Shown here piece after piece: positions 24,155 to 36,666 of a stretch of DNA of 64,000 bases. The stretch covers positions 83,442,884-83,506,883 of the forward strand of contig CM043944.1 in NCBI GenBank assembly GCA_014529385.2, in the 5' to 3' direction. The notes below the pieces were generated by a model, which had not been told where the DNA came from, did not search any database, and saw nothing but the letters and a program-made list of their open reading frames with translations. This DNA comes from Adiantum capillus-veneris. Lineage: Eukaryota > Streptophyta > Polypodiopsida > Polypodiales > Pteridaceae. Position 1 is the first letter of the stretch. Each line of letters opens with the position of its first letter. Both the position numbers and the translations under genes were made by a program.

Positions 24155-24700
24155 TTGAGAGCTTACGGCCTGGTGCATTCAAAGCTATTCACAAAGGGAT
24201 TGCAAATGTTATGGATGCTGACAAGCCATCCTCCCTTTACAAAGCAGTTGGTATGTTTGTGTATTTTGCAGAATATAGGGTTTCATCAAGAGAAGGTGCA
24301 CATGAAGAATTACATGAGTTTCATGTTCCCACCGTATGATCATTAGAATGGGAAGCCCTTGATCCAAGTACCTTCAAATCCAAAATCAAAGAAGATATCC
24401 TCAAAGCTATGTCTCGAGCATGATTTCAAGAAGGATGAAGATTCAATGGTTCTTGCATATACATGTCGTTATGGCATGTTTCAAAGAGGATTTGTAGAGG
24501 ACAAGAATGATGTACTAGGAGAAGTATGGGGTACCAAGGAGACTTTCCATATTGGCGATAATATCACTTGTAGAGTAAGCCCAAGCTCTATGTCTATCTC
24601 ATACAAGCTATGCCATCAGTCATTATTTTTGGGCAATGACTACAAGAGATGGAGAAGCAAGCTAGGTAGTTGGGTCCCTCTGGACTCTGAGGAGAATTGT
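24155..24700 (+). pseudogene. Decayed coding stretch of unknown function
   Basis: The plus strand reads protein-like sequence in changing frames, for example GAFKAIHKGIANVMDAD followed by KPSSLYKAVGMFVYFAEYRV (about 24172-24270). Later comes an open stretch of ~115 codons to 24700 in another frame. I do not recognise a family. It may be a captured host gene fragment or an old element. It ends directly at the orphan LTR piece. Confidence 0.3.
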
Positions 24701-24840
24701 GCCCCTGATTCTTGTCCGTGAAAATTTTGGTTTCCGGTGAGTGATTTTCCTTCACGCACGATGGCTTCTCCTCATAATGGGGGCCTTACAAATGTGCGCT
24801 TTTACCACAGAAAATTACAAGGGTAAATCAGGCTCCATAC
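24701..24840 (-). repeat. Orphan 140-bp Copia-1 LTR fragment (LTR D)
   Basis: GCCCCTGATT...GGCTCCATAC is base-for-base identical to the terminal segments of LTR B and LTR C, but stops six bases short of the LTR end (TTAACA). In element orientation it is U3 positions 7-146. No other part of that LTR is next to it. Confidence 0.9.
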
Positions 24841-25746
24841 TATCTGTCAACAAAACAAAATCCACGCCTGGAACAAAACGTTTTGGTGGATGTGAAACTC
24901 TTTAATATCTCCACGACTGATCAGAACTTGTACTAGCATGTGTAGTAAGAGGCTTGAGAGCTATCTGGATAGGAGGTGACATAGCAAAAAACATCACTTT
25001 TCGGAATTCAACCTCTTTCACTGGCTGTCTATGTATCTTAGTCTCATTAAAGACAACATCGCTGCTACAGATCACTGATCGACATTTCAGATCTTATAAA
25101 TGATAGCCAAATTTACCATCTACACCATAGCCAATGAAGATGCATTTCTTGGACTTAGAATCTAGCTTAGCACGCAACTCCTTGGGAATGTGTGCATAAG
25201 CTTCACAGCCAAACGTGCGGAGTTTTTCATAAGACAATTTATGTTCTGACCATAACTCCAAAGGTACATGAAACTGTAATGAAGCATGTGATGATCTATT
25301 GATCAAGTACATAGGTCTGTATAATGCTTCAGCCCAAAACGCTTGCGATAAATTAGCCTGTGATAGCATAGACATAATCCGCTCTTGGATGTTCCTATTC
25401 ATTCATTCCGCAACACCATTTTCGACAGGGGTATAAGGAGCTGTAAACTCATACTTAATTCCCCTACTTGAATAGAAGCCTGTAAAATCTTTGGAGACAT
25501 ATTTTCCACTATTTTCTGAGCACAAAGCTTTCAACTTATGTTCAGACTGAGTATCAACACTAGACAAGAACTTCTTGAAGCAAGAAAAGGTCTCATCTTT
25601 AGACTTCATGCCATAGACCCAAACATGCCGTGTTGCATCGTTAATGAATGTAACATAATAGGACGCACCACCATGGGATTTAGAAGGCATAGGCCCACAT
25701 AAATCATTATGCACAAGCTCTAAGGTTTTCTTTCTTTGTCAAAATA
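24841..25746 (-). pseudogene. Copia-3 integrase, decayed
   Basis: Downwards from 25746: HNDLCGPMPSKSHGGASYYV, VWVYGMKSKDETFSCFKKFL, and a core block reading LCSENSGKY where the family has a catalytic Asp-Asn-Gly-Gly. A stop after PVENGVAE (25403) comes next, then MNRNIQERIMSMLSQANL, LYRPMYLINRSSH and KKCIFIGYGVDGKFGYHL. A further decayed part down to 24870 resembles the integrase C-terminus. The second catalytic Asp is Glu and the frame is broken, so it is dead. Confidence 0.88.
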
Positions 25747-26284
25747 ATGTGTATGATGTGTCCATGTTTGCTTTCCATATTGACAATGCTCATAAAAGGA
25801 AAAATCAAAAAATGACAAAGAGGGTAAATAGCCCAAACGAGAGAGTGTTTCCATGCCCTTCTTTGACATATGTCCTAACCGGCTATGCCACAACAACGGT
25901 TGGCAGTTCGGTTACAGAAAGAACATTGTTTTTATCAGATACATAAAGAGGAGAAAGAACATTGTTTTTATCAAATACATAAAGAGGATAAAGTGAACCA
26001 ACTTTGAAACCATGGGCCATAAAGCATGAGCAATCTCGCATTCTAACACTGAAAGTACACCAACGCACCAAGGTGCAATCTAATCATAGACCTACATAAC
26101 TCATCAAGCTTCTCCCACTAAAACTCAGTCATGTACATATCTTCAGTTCTAGCCACATAGGCAATATGCAACTTTTGTTTCTTTTGGATAGGCATATCAT
26201 GCATTTGGTTCTTCCAAAGCTGAAAATTAGTGCCATCAAACTTCTTTATGTCATAAATGTCAGGGTCTTTGCTAGTAGACATGG
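25747..26284 (-). pseudogene. Copia-3 gag start and pre-integrase fragments
   Basis: A gag N-terminus starts at ATG 26284 (MSTSKDPDIYDIKKFDGTNF, then QLWKNQMHDM). Most of gag and protease is deleted. Near 26070-25883 a GAG-pre-integrase-like piece reads GSLYPLYVFDKNNVLS twice, from a ~34-bp tandem duplication at 25918-25985. Confidence 0.75.
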
Positions 26285-27330
26285 TGACAAAACTACCAAA
26301 AGATTTTGGGAAAATTTTGGCAGAGTCTCCTTTGTATTTAGGACTATGTCAACCAAAATACGAGACAAAATGACCAAATATGTCACTCACAAAGCATAAA
26401 AGAGGGCAATGCCTCTCTGAAAATCACCCTGTATAGAGATCAATTGAGGCGCATAAACTGTCAAAGTGACCATAGACCGCCAACTCGATGTCAAAAGTAC
26501 CTATACTACTCTATACATGTCCTATGGCGAGGCCTCGTCCCAGCTACCTGTATCACCGAAGGTATCTCCACATTTGAGAATACCCTAGCTCAACAAGAAC
26601 CTCATGCTATCGACCCTCAAGAACGTAGGTTATGCACCAAAACGTATAGACAAGTCTCAGAAATGGCCGGGACTGCCGTACTAGCCAAAAGATGGCTCCA
26701 CAAAAGCATACAATGGTAGTATACACAAAGAGGTACAAGTCTGTCACGACGCTCAAATAGGCGCCAAAAGCATGTGCATGCAAAAAAATATTCCTGCAGG
26801 GAGTCAAACTGCTCTCAAAAGAGCTCAAACACTGTCAAAGGTGCCAACATGTGGCATGTACGCATAAAAAATTGCTCCCACTGGAACTAGAATATTGCAA
26901 GCACTAAAACATGTAGCCTGTGAGTCGATGCCGATGTCGTAACCAAAGCCGAAATTGAGGCCGAGAAGCATAGCTCTATGTACCTATACATGTACCTCTA
27001 TGTGTGTGTATGAAGCCACTCTGAAAGAGGCTACACACTCCCGAATAAGCGGTGGGATCTCATAGATGGAAGAGATTGCAACAATGGTACTTATAACTGG
27101 CTATGGAAGCTCTGCAGCACAAACCACCAAAGGAGGGCTGAAAAATCCAGCTCATGAACCGTAGCTCAAATGAAGTTTCTGATGCCACGAATGGCTCCAA
27201 AAAAGGGGGATAAAACCTGAGGACACCTTTGGGAAACACTCTCGGAATGCTAAATTTGCCGATGCCAAAGTCGGAACCCTGTTTGCACTCTTGAAAGTGT
27301 ACGCGCGCGGAAGCAATTTCGGGAATGAAG
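26285..27330 (-). other. Copia-3 leader, noncoding
   Basis: About 1 kb lies between the Copia-3 primer site and its gag start, with no recognised coding. It is long for a copia leader and may include insertions. Confidence 0.45.
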
Positions 27331-27332
27331 CC

Positions 27333-27344
27333 GCTATGATACCA
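27333..27344 (-). other. Copia-3 primer binding site, one mismatch
   Basis: The minus strand reads TGGTATCATAGC, one base different from the Met-tRNA site, two bases inside the LTR. Confidence 0.75.
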
Positions 27345-27346
27345 GA

Positions 27347-27604
27347 TGAAGGAGAGGAGTCGAGAGCATAGTAGAAGCGGAAGAAGAATATGCACACACA
27401 CACAGCACCATAGCCACACACACAGGTTGGAGGGGGAGAGTCGTCACACACTGTGTGACCCCTTTCTTTCTTCTCTATCTTATGCACTAAGGCACAATAC
27501 ACATTGTACTTAGTGTTAGTGGCTCACACAAGTGTATAGCTATACACTTAGGGTTAGTAGCAGTTAGTGATGGGCGGTCGACCACATGGCCATTAAACCT
27601 AACA
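27347..27604 (-). repeat. Copia-3 5' LTR (258 bp)
   Basis: Bounded by TGAAGGAG and CCTAACA. A related LTR lies at 57350-57574 with a polypurine tract beside it, which supports the right boundary. Confidence 0.8.
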
Positions 27605-29368
27605 CATGCATAATGTGAAACTAAAGTATCCAAATCGCTCTTAATGATTTTGTTATGTGGGACCAAGTGCTATAATGTACATAGCGTGATTTATGCAAAA
27701 ACGGATGCCACGGTTGCAATCTTGTATAGATCTTTTCGAGGCCAACTGGGGCCCTCGATGTGGCACTGTTGCATATTTTATCACATATTAGCATGCCTCA
27801 TTTGCCTTAGAAATGTACAAATGTCAAGTGTTTTAAAGTGGCATACTTGTTTTTCCTAGAAAGTTCAATGTGGACGATCTCGTCCAAAAATAGCAAGTTT
27901 CATGCATGCACGTAAAAGATGTATCCAAAGTAATCGCCAAGTGGGAAATTGAGGTTCAACATGAAATTTGAGCCTGACAGGATTTTTCCATAAATTTAGG
28001 AATTTTTCGATAAAAGGCCTAAAAATGGACACAAAAAGGTCCAAAATAGCCCAAAACTCACAAACAATGGCTCAAACTGCCGCATCACTACCACACAATG
28101 GTTCAAAATAACCAAAAATTAGTAAAAAATGAGCTCTTTCGGACATCTAACAAAGGAAATACTATAATTCCAAGTCAAGGTGCTAGTGTAGTCCCTTGTT
28201 GTTTCCACTACATGTTAGAGGCTGTGAGGCAACCAATTAGGGTTTCCCCTCTTCATATAATACGTGGGTTTCTCTAATGAAATTCTAAAGCTTCCATGAA
28301 ATGGTCATGATAGAATAGAAGCGTGAATTTAGAGTTTTTATCATGGTGAAAGAGCACCATATCTATGCAATTTGGAGCGAGGCTACACCAAATCATCACA
28401 CACACAAGAGTTTTAAGATTATATTGGTTGTTTCCAAGAGTGATGATTTCATGCCTGGAGTTTTTTTATTTGTAGAACAAGCATGTAGCGTGGGCCAATA
28501 GATAATCAATGATGAGTGCGATGCTAATGGTTACAAATATTTCAATTTGCTGTGAATACGCCCTGCAATGCAACTCTAGTATGTTGATGAGCAACACAAA
28601 GCCACAAACGAGTTTTTAGTTTTAGGGTTGTTGTAGCGACGCTCTGATAGGGCAAGCGGCTGAGATTGGCACAATAAATACCAGGAAGAGGATATGCATG
28701 CTAAAAATGGGGTGACTAGTGTGGGGTTTGTGCCACCACCAGTTGCATATTGTTGACAAGTGTACGAGTAGAGAGTCCGGTTTGTGATGACGGTACAAAC
28801 TACAACAAGTAGGTCCCCCTCCTTTTGGGCATACAAGAAAACCAAGCCAAGCAGAGTGGGTAGGTCTATGGCCTTGTCCCTTTTTGCTTTAAAGATGGAG
28901 ATTCCTCCATATAGCTTTGTGGACTCTGGAGTTTGAAGACCCAATGGACACAGTGGTGCTCCTTTTTACCCAAAAAAAATTATGAGCATGTGATGCTCGC
29001 AAACACAAATCCTCCCAGCTAATGCAGACTGACCAAAAGACCAAGCTCAAAAGCTTGAGATTGATTCAGGTATTAAATTGTGATGCTCAATGCAAAATAT
29101 ATATGGATGGGCTCAAATGAAAGCTAGAGACCGTGGCTATGCATGCATATTAATGACACAAGTTAATTTTACTGATGCAAAAAGCTGATAATACTAATTG
29201 TTATGAGAGGATTAGACTAGGGATGCTTGCTAATTAAGCATATAATCCATTACAATCAATCTAGCAAGGGTAGTGGCTTGAGGAAAACACCAAGAACGTG
29301 CCCAAAAACTAGTGTAATTAGAAAGTAGACCAATGTTAATCTAAATAAAAATGCAAAGCAATTGATTC
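27605..29368. other. 1.8-kb spacer, nothing recognised
   Basis: No element terminus or known domain is visible. A minus-strand open stretch of 122 codons at 28576-28944 has no recognisable family and is probably chance. Confidence 0.4.
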
Positions 29369-29644
29369 AAACTTGTGAGCAAGAGGTGACTCACAAGATC
29401 TAGCACGAAAGGGGTTAGTAGATGCGAATCGATTAGCATGACTAGGAAATATTAATCGCATTGCAAGATTAGATACTACTTGTTAGAATTGGGGTGCTCT
29501 ACCCTAAGCGTCATTAGTGAGCTAGGCTATGGTGGATGAAACCTTAATCTCAACACGATGAGGGTTAGGGTTAGAGCAATGGAAATTAGGGTTAGGCTAG
29601 AGATCTTTCCCACAAGTTGGGCTTACCCCAACAGTAGGCGTATG

Positions 29645-29772
<128 letters not shown>

Positions 29773-29857
29773 ACAAAGCTATCACTCTGTTTTGCTACAC
29801 AGATGAAGTTTCTCTTTGCACCGAATGGAACCTTCATGTGCACAAAGTTAACAAGAG

Positions 29858-29858
<1 letters not shown>

Positions 29859-29896
<38 letters not shown>
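29859..29896. repeat. Poly-G run, 38 bases
   Basis: 38 consecutive G follow ACAAGAGC. The D' counterpart has 19 (58509-58527). Confidence 0.95.
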
Positions 29897-29897
<1 letters not shown>

Positions 29898-30345
29898 TCC
29901 TTCTTAATTAATGAATTTTTTGACAAATGAAGCTAATAAAATTGAAAAATAAAATTAATCTCCGTTGATGTACGGCGTCATGCGAGGCGAGGGACAAACG
30001 GGGAAGGGGCGCGACATGTCGGGCGAGGGTAAAGGACGTGCACAAGGGAGGTAGGTGCTATGAGAGGGGTCAGGCAAGAGTAAGGATGAGAGGAAAGCAT
30101 GCAATGGAGCTGCCAACCGTGGGAGCTTTTTGTTATCGTATGGGTAGCCTTTTGCAGCAAGGTGATGTGGATGGTGGGTTGGCTATGGGAATCGTTGCAG
30201 AGCAAAGGTTATTTAGCCTGTGTGAGTCCGACCCTTCCATCCCCTTTTAGAGGGTGAGAGAACTGAATTTCAAGGCACAGACGCAAGGATGAAATTCAAA
30301 GGAATGAGAAGATATCCTCCTATGAGAAGATATTGGGTCATGGTC

Positions 30346-30348
<3 letters not shown>

Positions 30349-30406
<58 letters not shown>
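30349..30406. repeat. (CT)n microsatellite before the array
   Basis: CT repeat 85 bp upstream of tandem copy 1; longer in D' (about 58979-59060). Confidence 0.95.
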
Positions 30407-30409
<3 letters not shown>

Positions 30410-30490
30410 GTGCAGACTTGCAGATGGAAAAAGAGACGGTTTGTGTGTCATACCTGACAAATTCGCTAGCAAGTCTAGAGAAGAAGGATA

Positions 30491-32080
30491 TGTGTTGTGT
30501 GGTTGATGATGACATCAGCATCGAGAGAATCATTATCTAATGCACTGACAGACATCGTGGGTGTGGGGGGGCGGGGGTTTCCAAGTAGGCATCACAAGAC
30601 AGATGCTTGCACTTTGTCAATTTAGCAGGCCATGCTGAAGAGCGCAGAGTGCACGAGAGAGCTTGTTGTGTGACAGCAGTAGAGGCGATGGTGGGCGCGA
30701 CAAACATGGCAAGAGAAAAAAAAAATGGAATCTCAAATAAGATTCTCATTAATACATACAAAGTGGAGCATTAGGGATACCTCCCAAGCAGGTAATTTTT
30801 TGAATTGTTTAAATAGTCAAAATAAGTCCCTAGATATGTGGGTCAACAATTCTCAATTTCCTCCCTTCATTTAGTTACATGTCAGAAATGCAAGTTTTTG
30901 TGGTTCAATTTTCATTGGGAAGAGCCCTCACTACTGTACTCCATAATCAACTATAATTCCAACTCCCTTGGTCATTTCAATTGCACTACGTCTATAAATT
31001 TATTTTAATTATGTTTTAAGCTAATTGTGGTCTAGACAGAGCGCACACACCAAGGAAAATTCACATGACAATGCACCAAGCTTTTGATCACACCACATGT
31101 ACCTCTATGCTTGAAGATTGTACTTAGAAATGTATCTCTATTTGTTTGTTTCTGTCCCAATCTAGAGAGCATATGTGCCATGGAAGATCTAGATGAAAAT
31201 GCACCAAGGCTTAGATTGCACCATGTATACCTCTATGCTTGAGATTTCTTTATGCAATCTCGAGAGCATAAAGTCCCACATATCCATGACCACCAGGAGT
31301 AGTTTGTCATGGTAGTTGACCTCCAGCCCCAATACAATCGCAACAAGTAATTGCAATGCAAAATATGTGGGCGCTTGCAAATGGTGAGCCCAGGGGATTC
31401 ACTAGTAGTACTAGGGAGATGTCACTTGTGTGTGTGTTCAAACTACCTTATTTACCCCTATGCACAGGACTTCCCTCTATAAAATCTACATTTTTTTTGG
31501 CCTTACAAAACCCCCCAATTGCACATTTACGTGATAGCATATGATAACCCTTAGTGAATACCCCGGGATGGTGAGCTTGCTCCATTTTGCATCACATGTA
31601 GTAGGTATGCATGTTGCCTCATGGCAGCATGTGTGCAATTCGCCAACGGAAGAAGTGGAAAGTTCTAGGATCAATGTGAGTCACTATGACAAGAGAGTGA
31701 GGACAACAAATTATTGTGATACCACCATAAGATACAAGAGAAACTCAAGGCGTATGTAGGAAAGCACTTTTTGTCCCTGGAAGTAGTTAGAAACGATAGA
31801 CTACTGGAAAGTGCTTCGGTGGACTGCTAAAAAGTGATTCTGAAATACTTGTAAGTACTTTCAAAAATTGCGTAAAATAGGTTTTAAGCACTCTAAAAAT
31901 TGTAATAAAGTCCTACATATGTGTAGTATGAAGTAGCATTGACAAAGCACTTTGAGAAGTGCTTTTAAAGTAATTTCTAGAAATCTGCTGTAAAGTGCCA
32001 TTTGAGCAATTTCAAGTAGTGTTGGGTGATCCCCAAAACACATGTGTGAGTGTGTTGCTTGGCCAATAGCACTCAATAAC

Positions 32081-32144
<64 letters not shown>

Positions 32145-32537
32145 TTGGGTAATCCCTCCACAGCTATACATAAATTGACGCGTTTTAACACATGGATCCA
32201 AATTTATGGCCAACAATGTATAGCCATGTACGTGTTTGCATGTCTGTCTCGCAGTGGGGACTATGCAAGTCCTCTTACATGTGTATGGATCTCTATTTTC
32301 ACATGGGGGACTATTACCCTACTCAGAGAGTGTTCTTTGAGACACTAATGCTGAGGAGGTGGTTGCTTCGGTCTAAGATTTCTGCACCACTTTTCCCAAT
32401 ATTCTTGTCTTGAATTTTTAACTTTTTGTGCAGATGAAGCAATAGAATTCTCTTGATGTGGCTTTTGATTTCAAAGTTGTATTGCCACTAGCCATATAAG
32501 GATTTCATCAACTGATGTCGATGATATGTGTGAGGCC
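30491..32537. repeat. Tandem unit copy 1 (2047 bp)
   Basis: It starts TGTGTTGTGTGG. The left half keeps bases shared with D' (for example GGTAATTTTTTG, GTATCTCTATT) that copies 2-5 lack. It contains a 57-bp CT tract (32084-32140) and the 199-bp junction piece (32339-32537). Length without the CT tract is 1990 bp. Confidence 0.95.
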
Positions 32538-34127
32538 TGTGTTGTGTGGTTGATGATGACATCAGCATCGAGAGAATCAGTATCTAATGCACTGACAGAC
32601 ATCGTGGGTGTGGGTGGGCGGGGGTTTCCAAGTAGGCATCACAAGACAGATGCTTGCACTTTGTCAATTTAGCAGGCCATGCTGAAGAGCGCAGAGTGCA
32701 CGAGAGAGCTTGTTGTGTGACAGCAGTAGAGGCGATGGTGGGCGCGACAAACATGGCAAGAGAAAAACAAAATGGAATCTCAAATAAGATTCTCATTAAT
32801 ACATACAAAGTGGAGCATTAGGGATACCTCCCAAGCAGGTATTTTTTTGAATTGTTTAAATAGTCAAAATAAGTCCCTAGATATGTGGGTCAACAATTCT
32901 CAATTTCCTCCCTTCATTTAGTTACATGTCAGAAATGCAAGTTTTTGTGGTTCAATTTTCATTGGGAAGAGCCCTCACTACTGTACTCCATAATCAACTA
33001 TAATTCCAACTCCCTTGGTCATTTCAATTGCACTACGTCTATAAATTTATTTTAATTATGTTTTAAGCTAATTGTGGTCTAGACAGAGCGCACACACCAA
33101 GGAAAATTCACATGACAATGCACCAAGCTTTTGATCACACCACATGTACCTCTATGCTTGAAGATTGTACTTAGAAATGTATTTCTATTTGTTTGTTTCT
33201 GTCCCAATCTAGAGAGCATATGTGCCATGGAAGATCTAGATGAAAATGCACCAAGGCTTAGATTGCACCATGTATACCTCTATGCTTGAGATTTCTTTAT
33301 GCAATCTCGAGAGCATAAAGTCCCACATATCCATGACCACCAGGAGTAGTTTGTCATGGTAGTTGACCTCCAGCCCCAATACAATCGCAACAAGTAATTG
33401 CAATGCAAAATATGTGGGCGCTTGCAAATGGTGAGCCCAGGGGATTCACTAGTAGTACTAGGGAGATGTCACTTGTGTGTGTGTTCAAACTACCTTATTT
33501 ACCCCTATGCACAGGACTTCCCTCTATAAAATCTACATTTTTTTTGGCCTTACAAAACCCCCCAATTGCACATTTACGTGATAGCATATGATAACCCTTA
33601 GTGAATACCCCGGGATGGTGAGCTTGCTCCATTTTGCATCACATGTAGTAGGTATGCATGTTGCCTCATGGCAGCATGTGTGCAATTCGCCAACGGAAGA
33701 AGTGGAAAGTTCTAGGATCAATGTGAGTCACTATGACAAGAGAGTGAGGACAACAAATTATTGTGATACCACCATAAGATACAAGAGAAACTCAAGGCGT
33801 ATGTAGGAAAGCACTTTTTGTCCCTGGAAGTAGTTAGAAACGATAGACTACTGGAAAGTGCTTCGGTGGACTGCTAAAAAGTGATTCTGAAATACTTGTA
33901 AGTACTTTCAAAAATTGCGTAAAATAGGTTTTAAGCACTCTAACAATTGTAATAAAGTCCTACATATGTGTAGTATGAAGTAGCACTGACAAAGCACTTT
34001 GAGAAGTGCTTTTAAAGTAATTTCTAGAAATCTGCTGTAAAGTGCCATTTGAGCAATTTCAAGTAGTGTTGGGTGATCCCCAAAACACATGTGTGAGTGT
34101 GTTGCTTGGCCAATAGCACTCAATAAC

Positions 34128-34199
<72 letters not shown>

Positions 34200-34592
34200 T
34201 TGGGTAATCCCTCCACAGCTATACATAAATTGACGCGTTTTAACACATGGATCCAAATTTATGGCCAACAATGTATAGCCATGTACGTGTTTGCATGTCT
34301 GTCTCGCAGTGGGGACTATGCAAGTCCTCTTACATGTGTATGGATCTCTATTTTCACATGGGGGACTATTACCCTACTCAGAGAGTGTTCTTTGAGACAC
34401 TAATGCTGAGGAGGTGGTTGCTTCGGTCTAAGATTTCTGCACCACTTTTCCCAATATTCTTGTCTTGAATTTTTAACTTTTTGTGCAGATGAAGCAATAG
34501 AATTCTCTTGATGTGGCTTTTGATTTCAAAGTTGTATTGCCACTAGCCATATAAGGATTTCATCAACTGATGTCGATGATATGTGTGAGGCC
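32538..34592. repeat. Tandem unit copy 2 (2055 bp)
   Basis: CT tract of 65 bp at 34131-34195; 1990 bp without it. Junction piece at 34394-34592. Nearly identical to copies 3 and 4. Confidence 0.95.
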
Positions 34593-36181
34593 TGTGTTGT
34601 GTGGTTGATGATGACATCAGCATCGAGAGAATCAGTATCTAATGCACTGACAGACATCGTGGGTGTGGGTGGGCGGGGGTTTCCAAGTAGGCATCACAAG
34701 ACAGATGCTTGCACTTTGTCAATTTAGCAGGCCATGCTGAAGAGCGCAGAGTGCACGAGAGAGCTTGTTGTGTGACAGCAGTAGAGGCGATGGTGGGCGC
34801 GACAAACATGGCAAGAGAAAAACAAAATGGAATCTCAAATAAGATTCTCATTAATACATACAAAGTGGAGCATTAGGGATACCTCCCAAGCAGGTATTTT
34901 TTTGAATTGTTTAAATAGTCAAAATAAGTCCCTAGATATGTGGGTCAACAATTCTCAATTTCCTCCCTTCATTTAGTTACATGTCAGAAATGCAAGTTTT
35001 TGTGGTTCAATTTTCATTGGGAAGAGCCCTCACTACTGTACTCCATAATCAACTATAATTCCAACTCCCTTGGTCATTTCAATTGCACTACGTCTATAAA
35101 TTTATTTTAATTATGTTTTAAGCTAATTGTGGTCTAGACAGAGCGCACACACCAAGGAAAATTCACATGACAATGCACCAAGCTTTTGATCACACCACAT
35201 GTACCTCTATGCTTGAAGATTGTACTTAGAAATGTATTTCTATTTGTTTGTTTCTGTCCCAATCTAGAGAGCATATGTGCCATGGAAGATCTAGATGAAA
35301 ATGCACCAAGGCTTAGATTGCACCATGTATACCTCTATGCTTGAGATTTCTTTATGCAATCTCGAGAGCATAAAGTCCCACATATCCATGACCACCAGGA
35401 GTAGTTTGTCATGGTAGTTGACCTCCAGCCCCAATACAATCGCAACAAGTAATTGCAATGCAAAATATGTGGGCGCTTGCAAATGGTGAGCCCAGGGGAT
35501 TCACTAGTAGTACTAGGGAGATGTCACTTGTGTGTGTGTTCAAACTACCTTATTTACCCCTATGCACAGGACTTCCCTCTATAAAATCTACATTTTTTTT
35601 GGCCTTACAAAACCCCCAATTGCACATTTACGTGATAGCATATGATAACCCTTAGTGAATACCCCGGGATGGTGAGCTTGCTCCATTTTGCATCACATGT
35701 AGTAGGTATGCATGTTGCCTCATGGCAGCATGTGTGCAATTCGCCAACGGAAGAAGTGGAAAGTTCTAGGATCAATGTGAGTCACTATGACAAGAGAGTG
35801 AGGACAACAAATTATTGTGATACCACCATAAGATACAAGAGAAACTCAAGGCGTATGTAGGAAAGCACTTTTTGTCCCTGGAAGTAGTTAGAAACGATAG
35901 ACTACTGGAAAGTGCTTCGGTGGACTGCTAAAAAGTGATTCTGAAATACTTGTAAGTACTTTCAAAAATTGCGTAAAATAGGTTTTAAGCACTCTAACAA
36001 TTGTAATAAAGTCCTACATATGTGTAGTATGAAGTAGCACTGACAAAGCACTTTGAGAAGTGCTTTTAAAGTAATTTCTAGAAATCTGCTGTAAAGTGCC
36101 ATTTGAGCAATTTCAAGTAGTGTTGGGTGATCCCCAAAACACATGTGTGAGTGTGTTGCTTGGCCAATAGCACTCAATAAC

Positions 36182-36273
<92 letters not shown>

Positions 36274-36666
36274 TTGGGTAATCCCTCCACAGCTATACAT
36301 AAATTGACGCGTTTTAACACATGGATCCAAATTTATGGCCAACAATGTATAGCCATGTACGTGTTTGCATGTCTGTCTCGCAGTGGGGACTATGCAAGTC
36401 CTCTTACATGTGTATGGATCTCTATTTTCACATGGGGGACTATTACCCTACTCAGAGAGTGTTCTTTGAGACACTAATGCTGAGGAGGTGGTTGCTTCGG
36501 TCTAAGATTTCTGCACCACTTTTCCCAATATTCTTGTCTTGAATTTTTAACTTTTTGTGCAGATGAAGCAATAGAATTCTCTTGATGTGGCTTTTGATTT
36601 CAAAGTTGTATTGCCACTAGCCATATAAGGATTTCATCAACTGATGTCGATGATATGTGTGAGGCC
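34593..36666. repeat. Tandem unit copy 3 (2074 bp)
   Basis: CT tract of 85 bp at 36185-36269; 1989 bp without it, explained by one C fewer in a C run near 35613. Junction piece at 36468-36666. Confidence 0.95.

Noticed and set aside
28576-28944. 122-codon minus-strand open frame
   Set aside because: No known domain, no conserved paralogue in the window and no supporting context.
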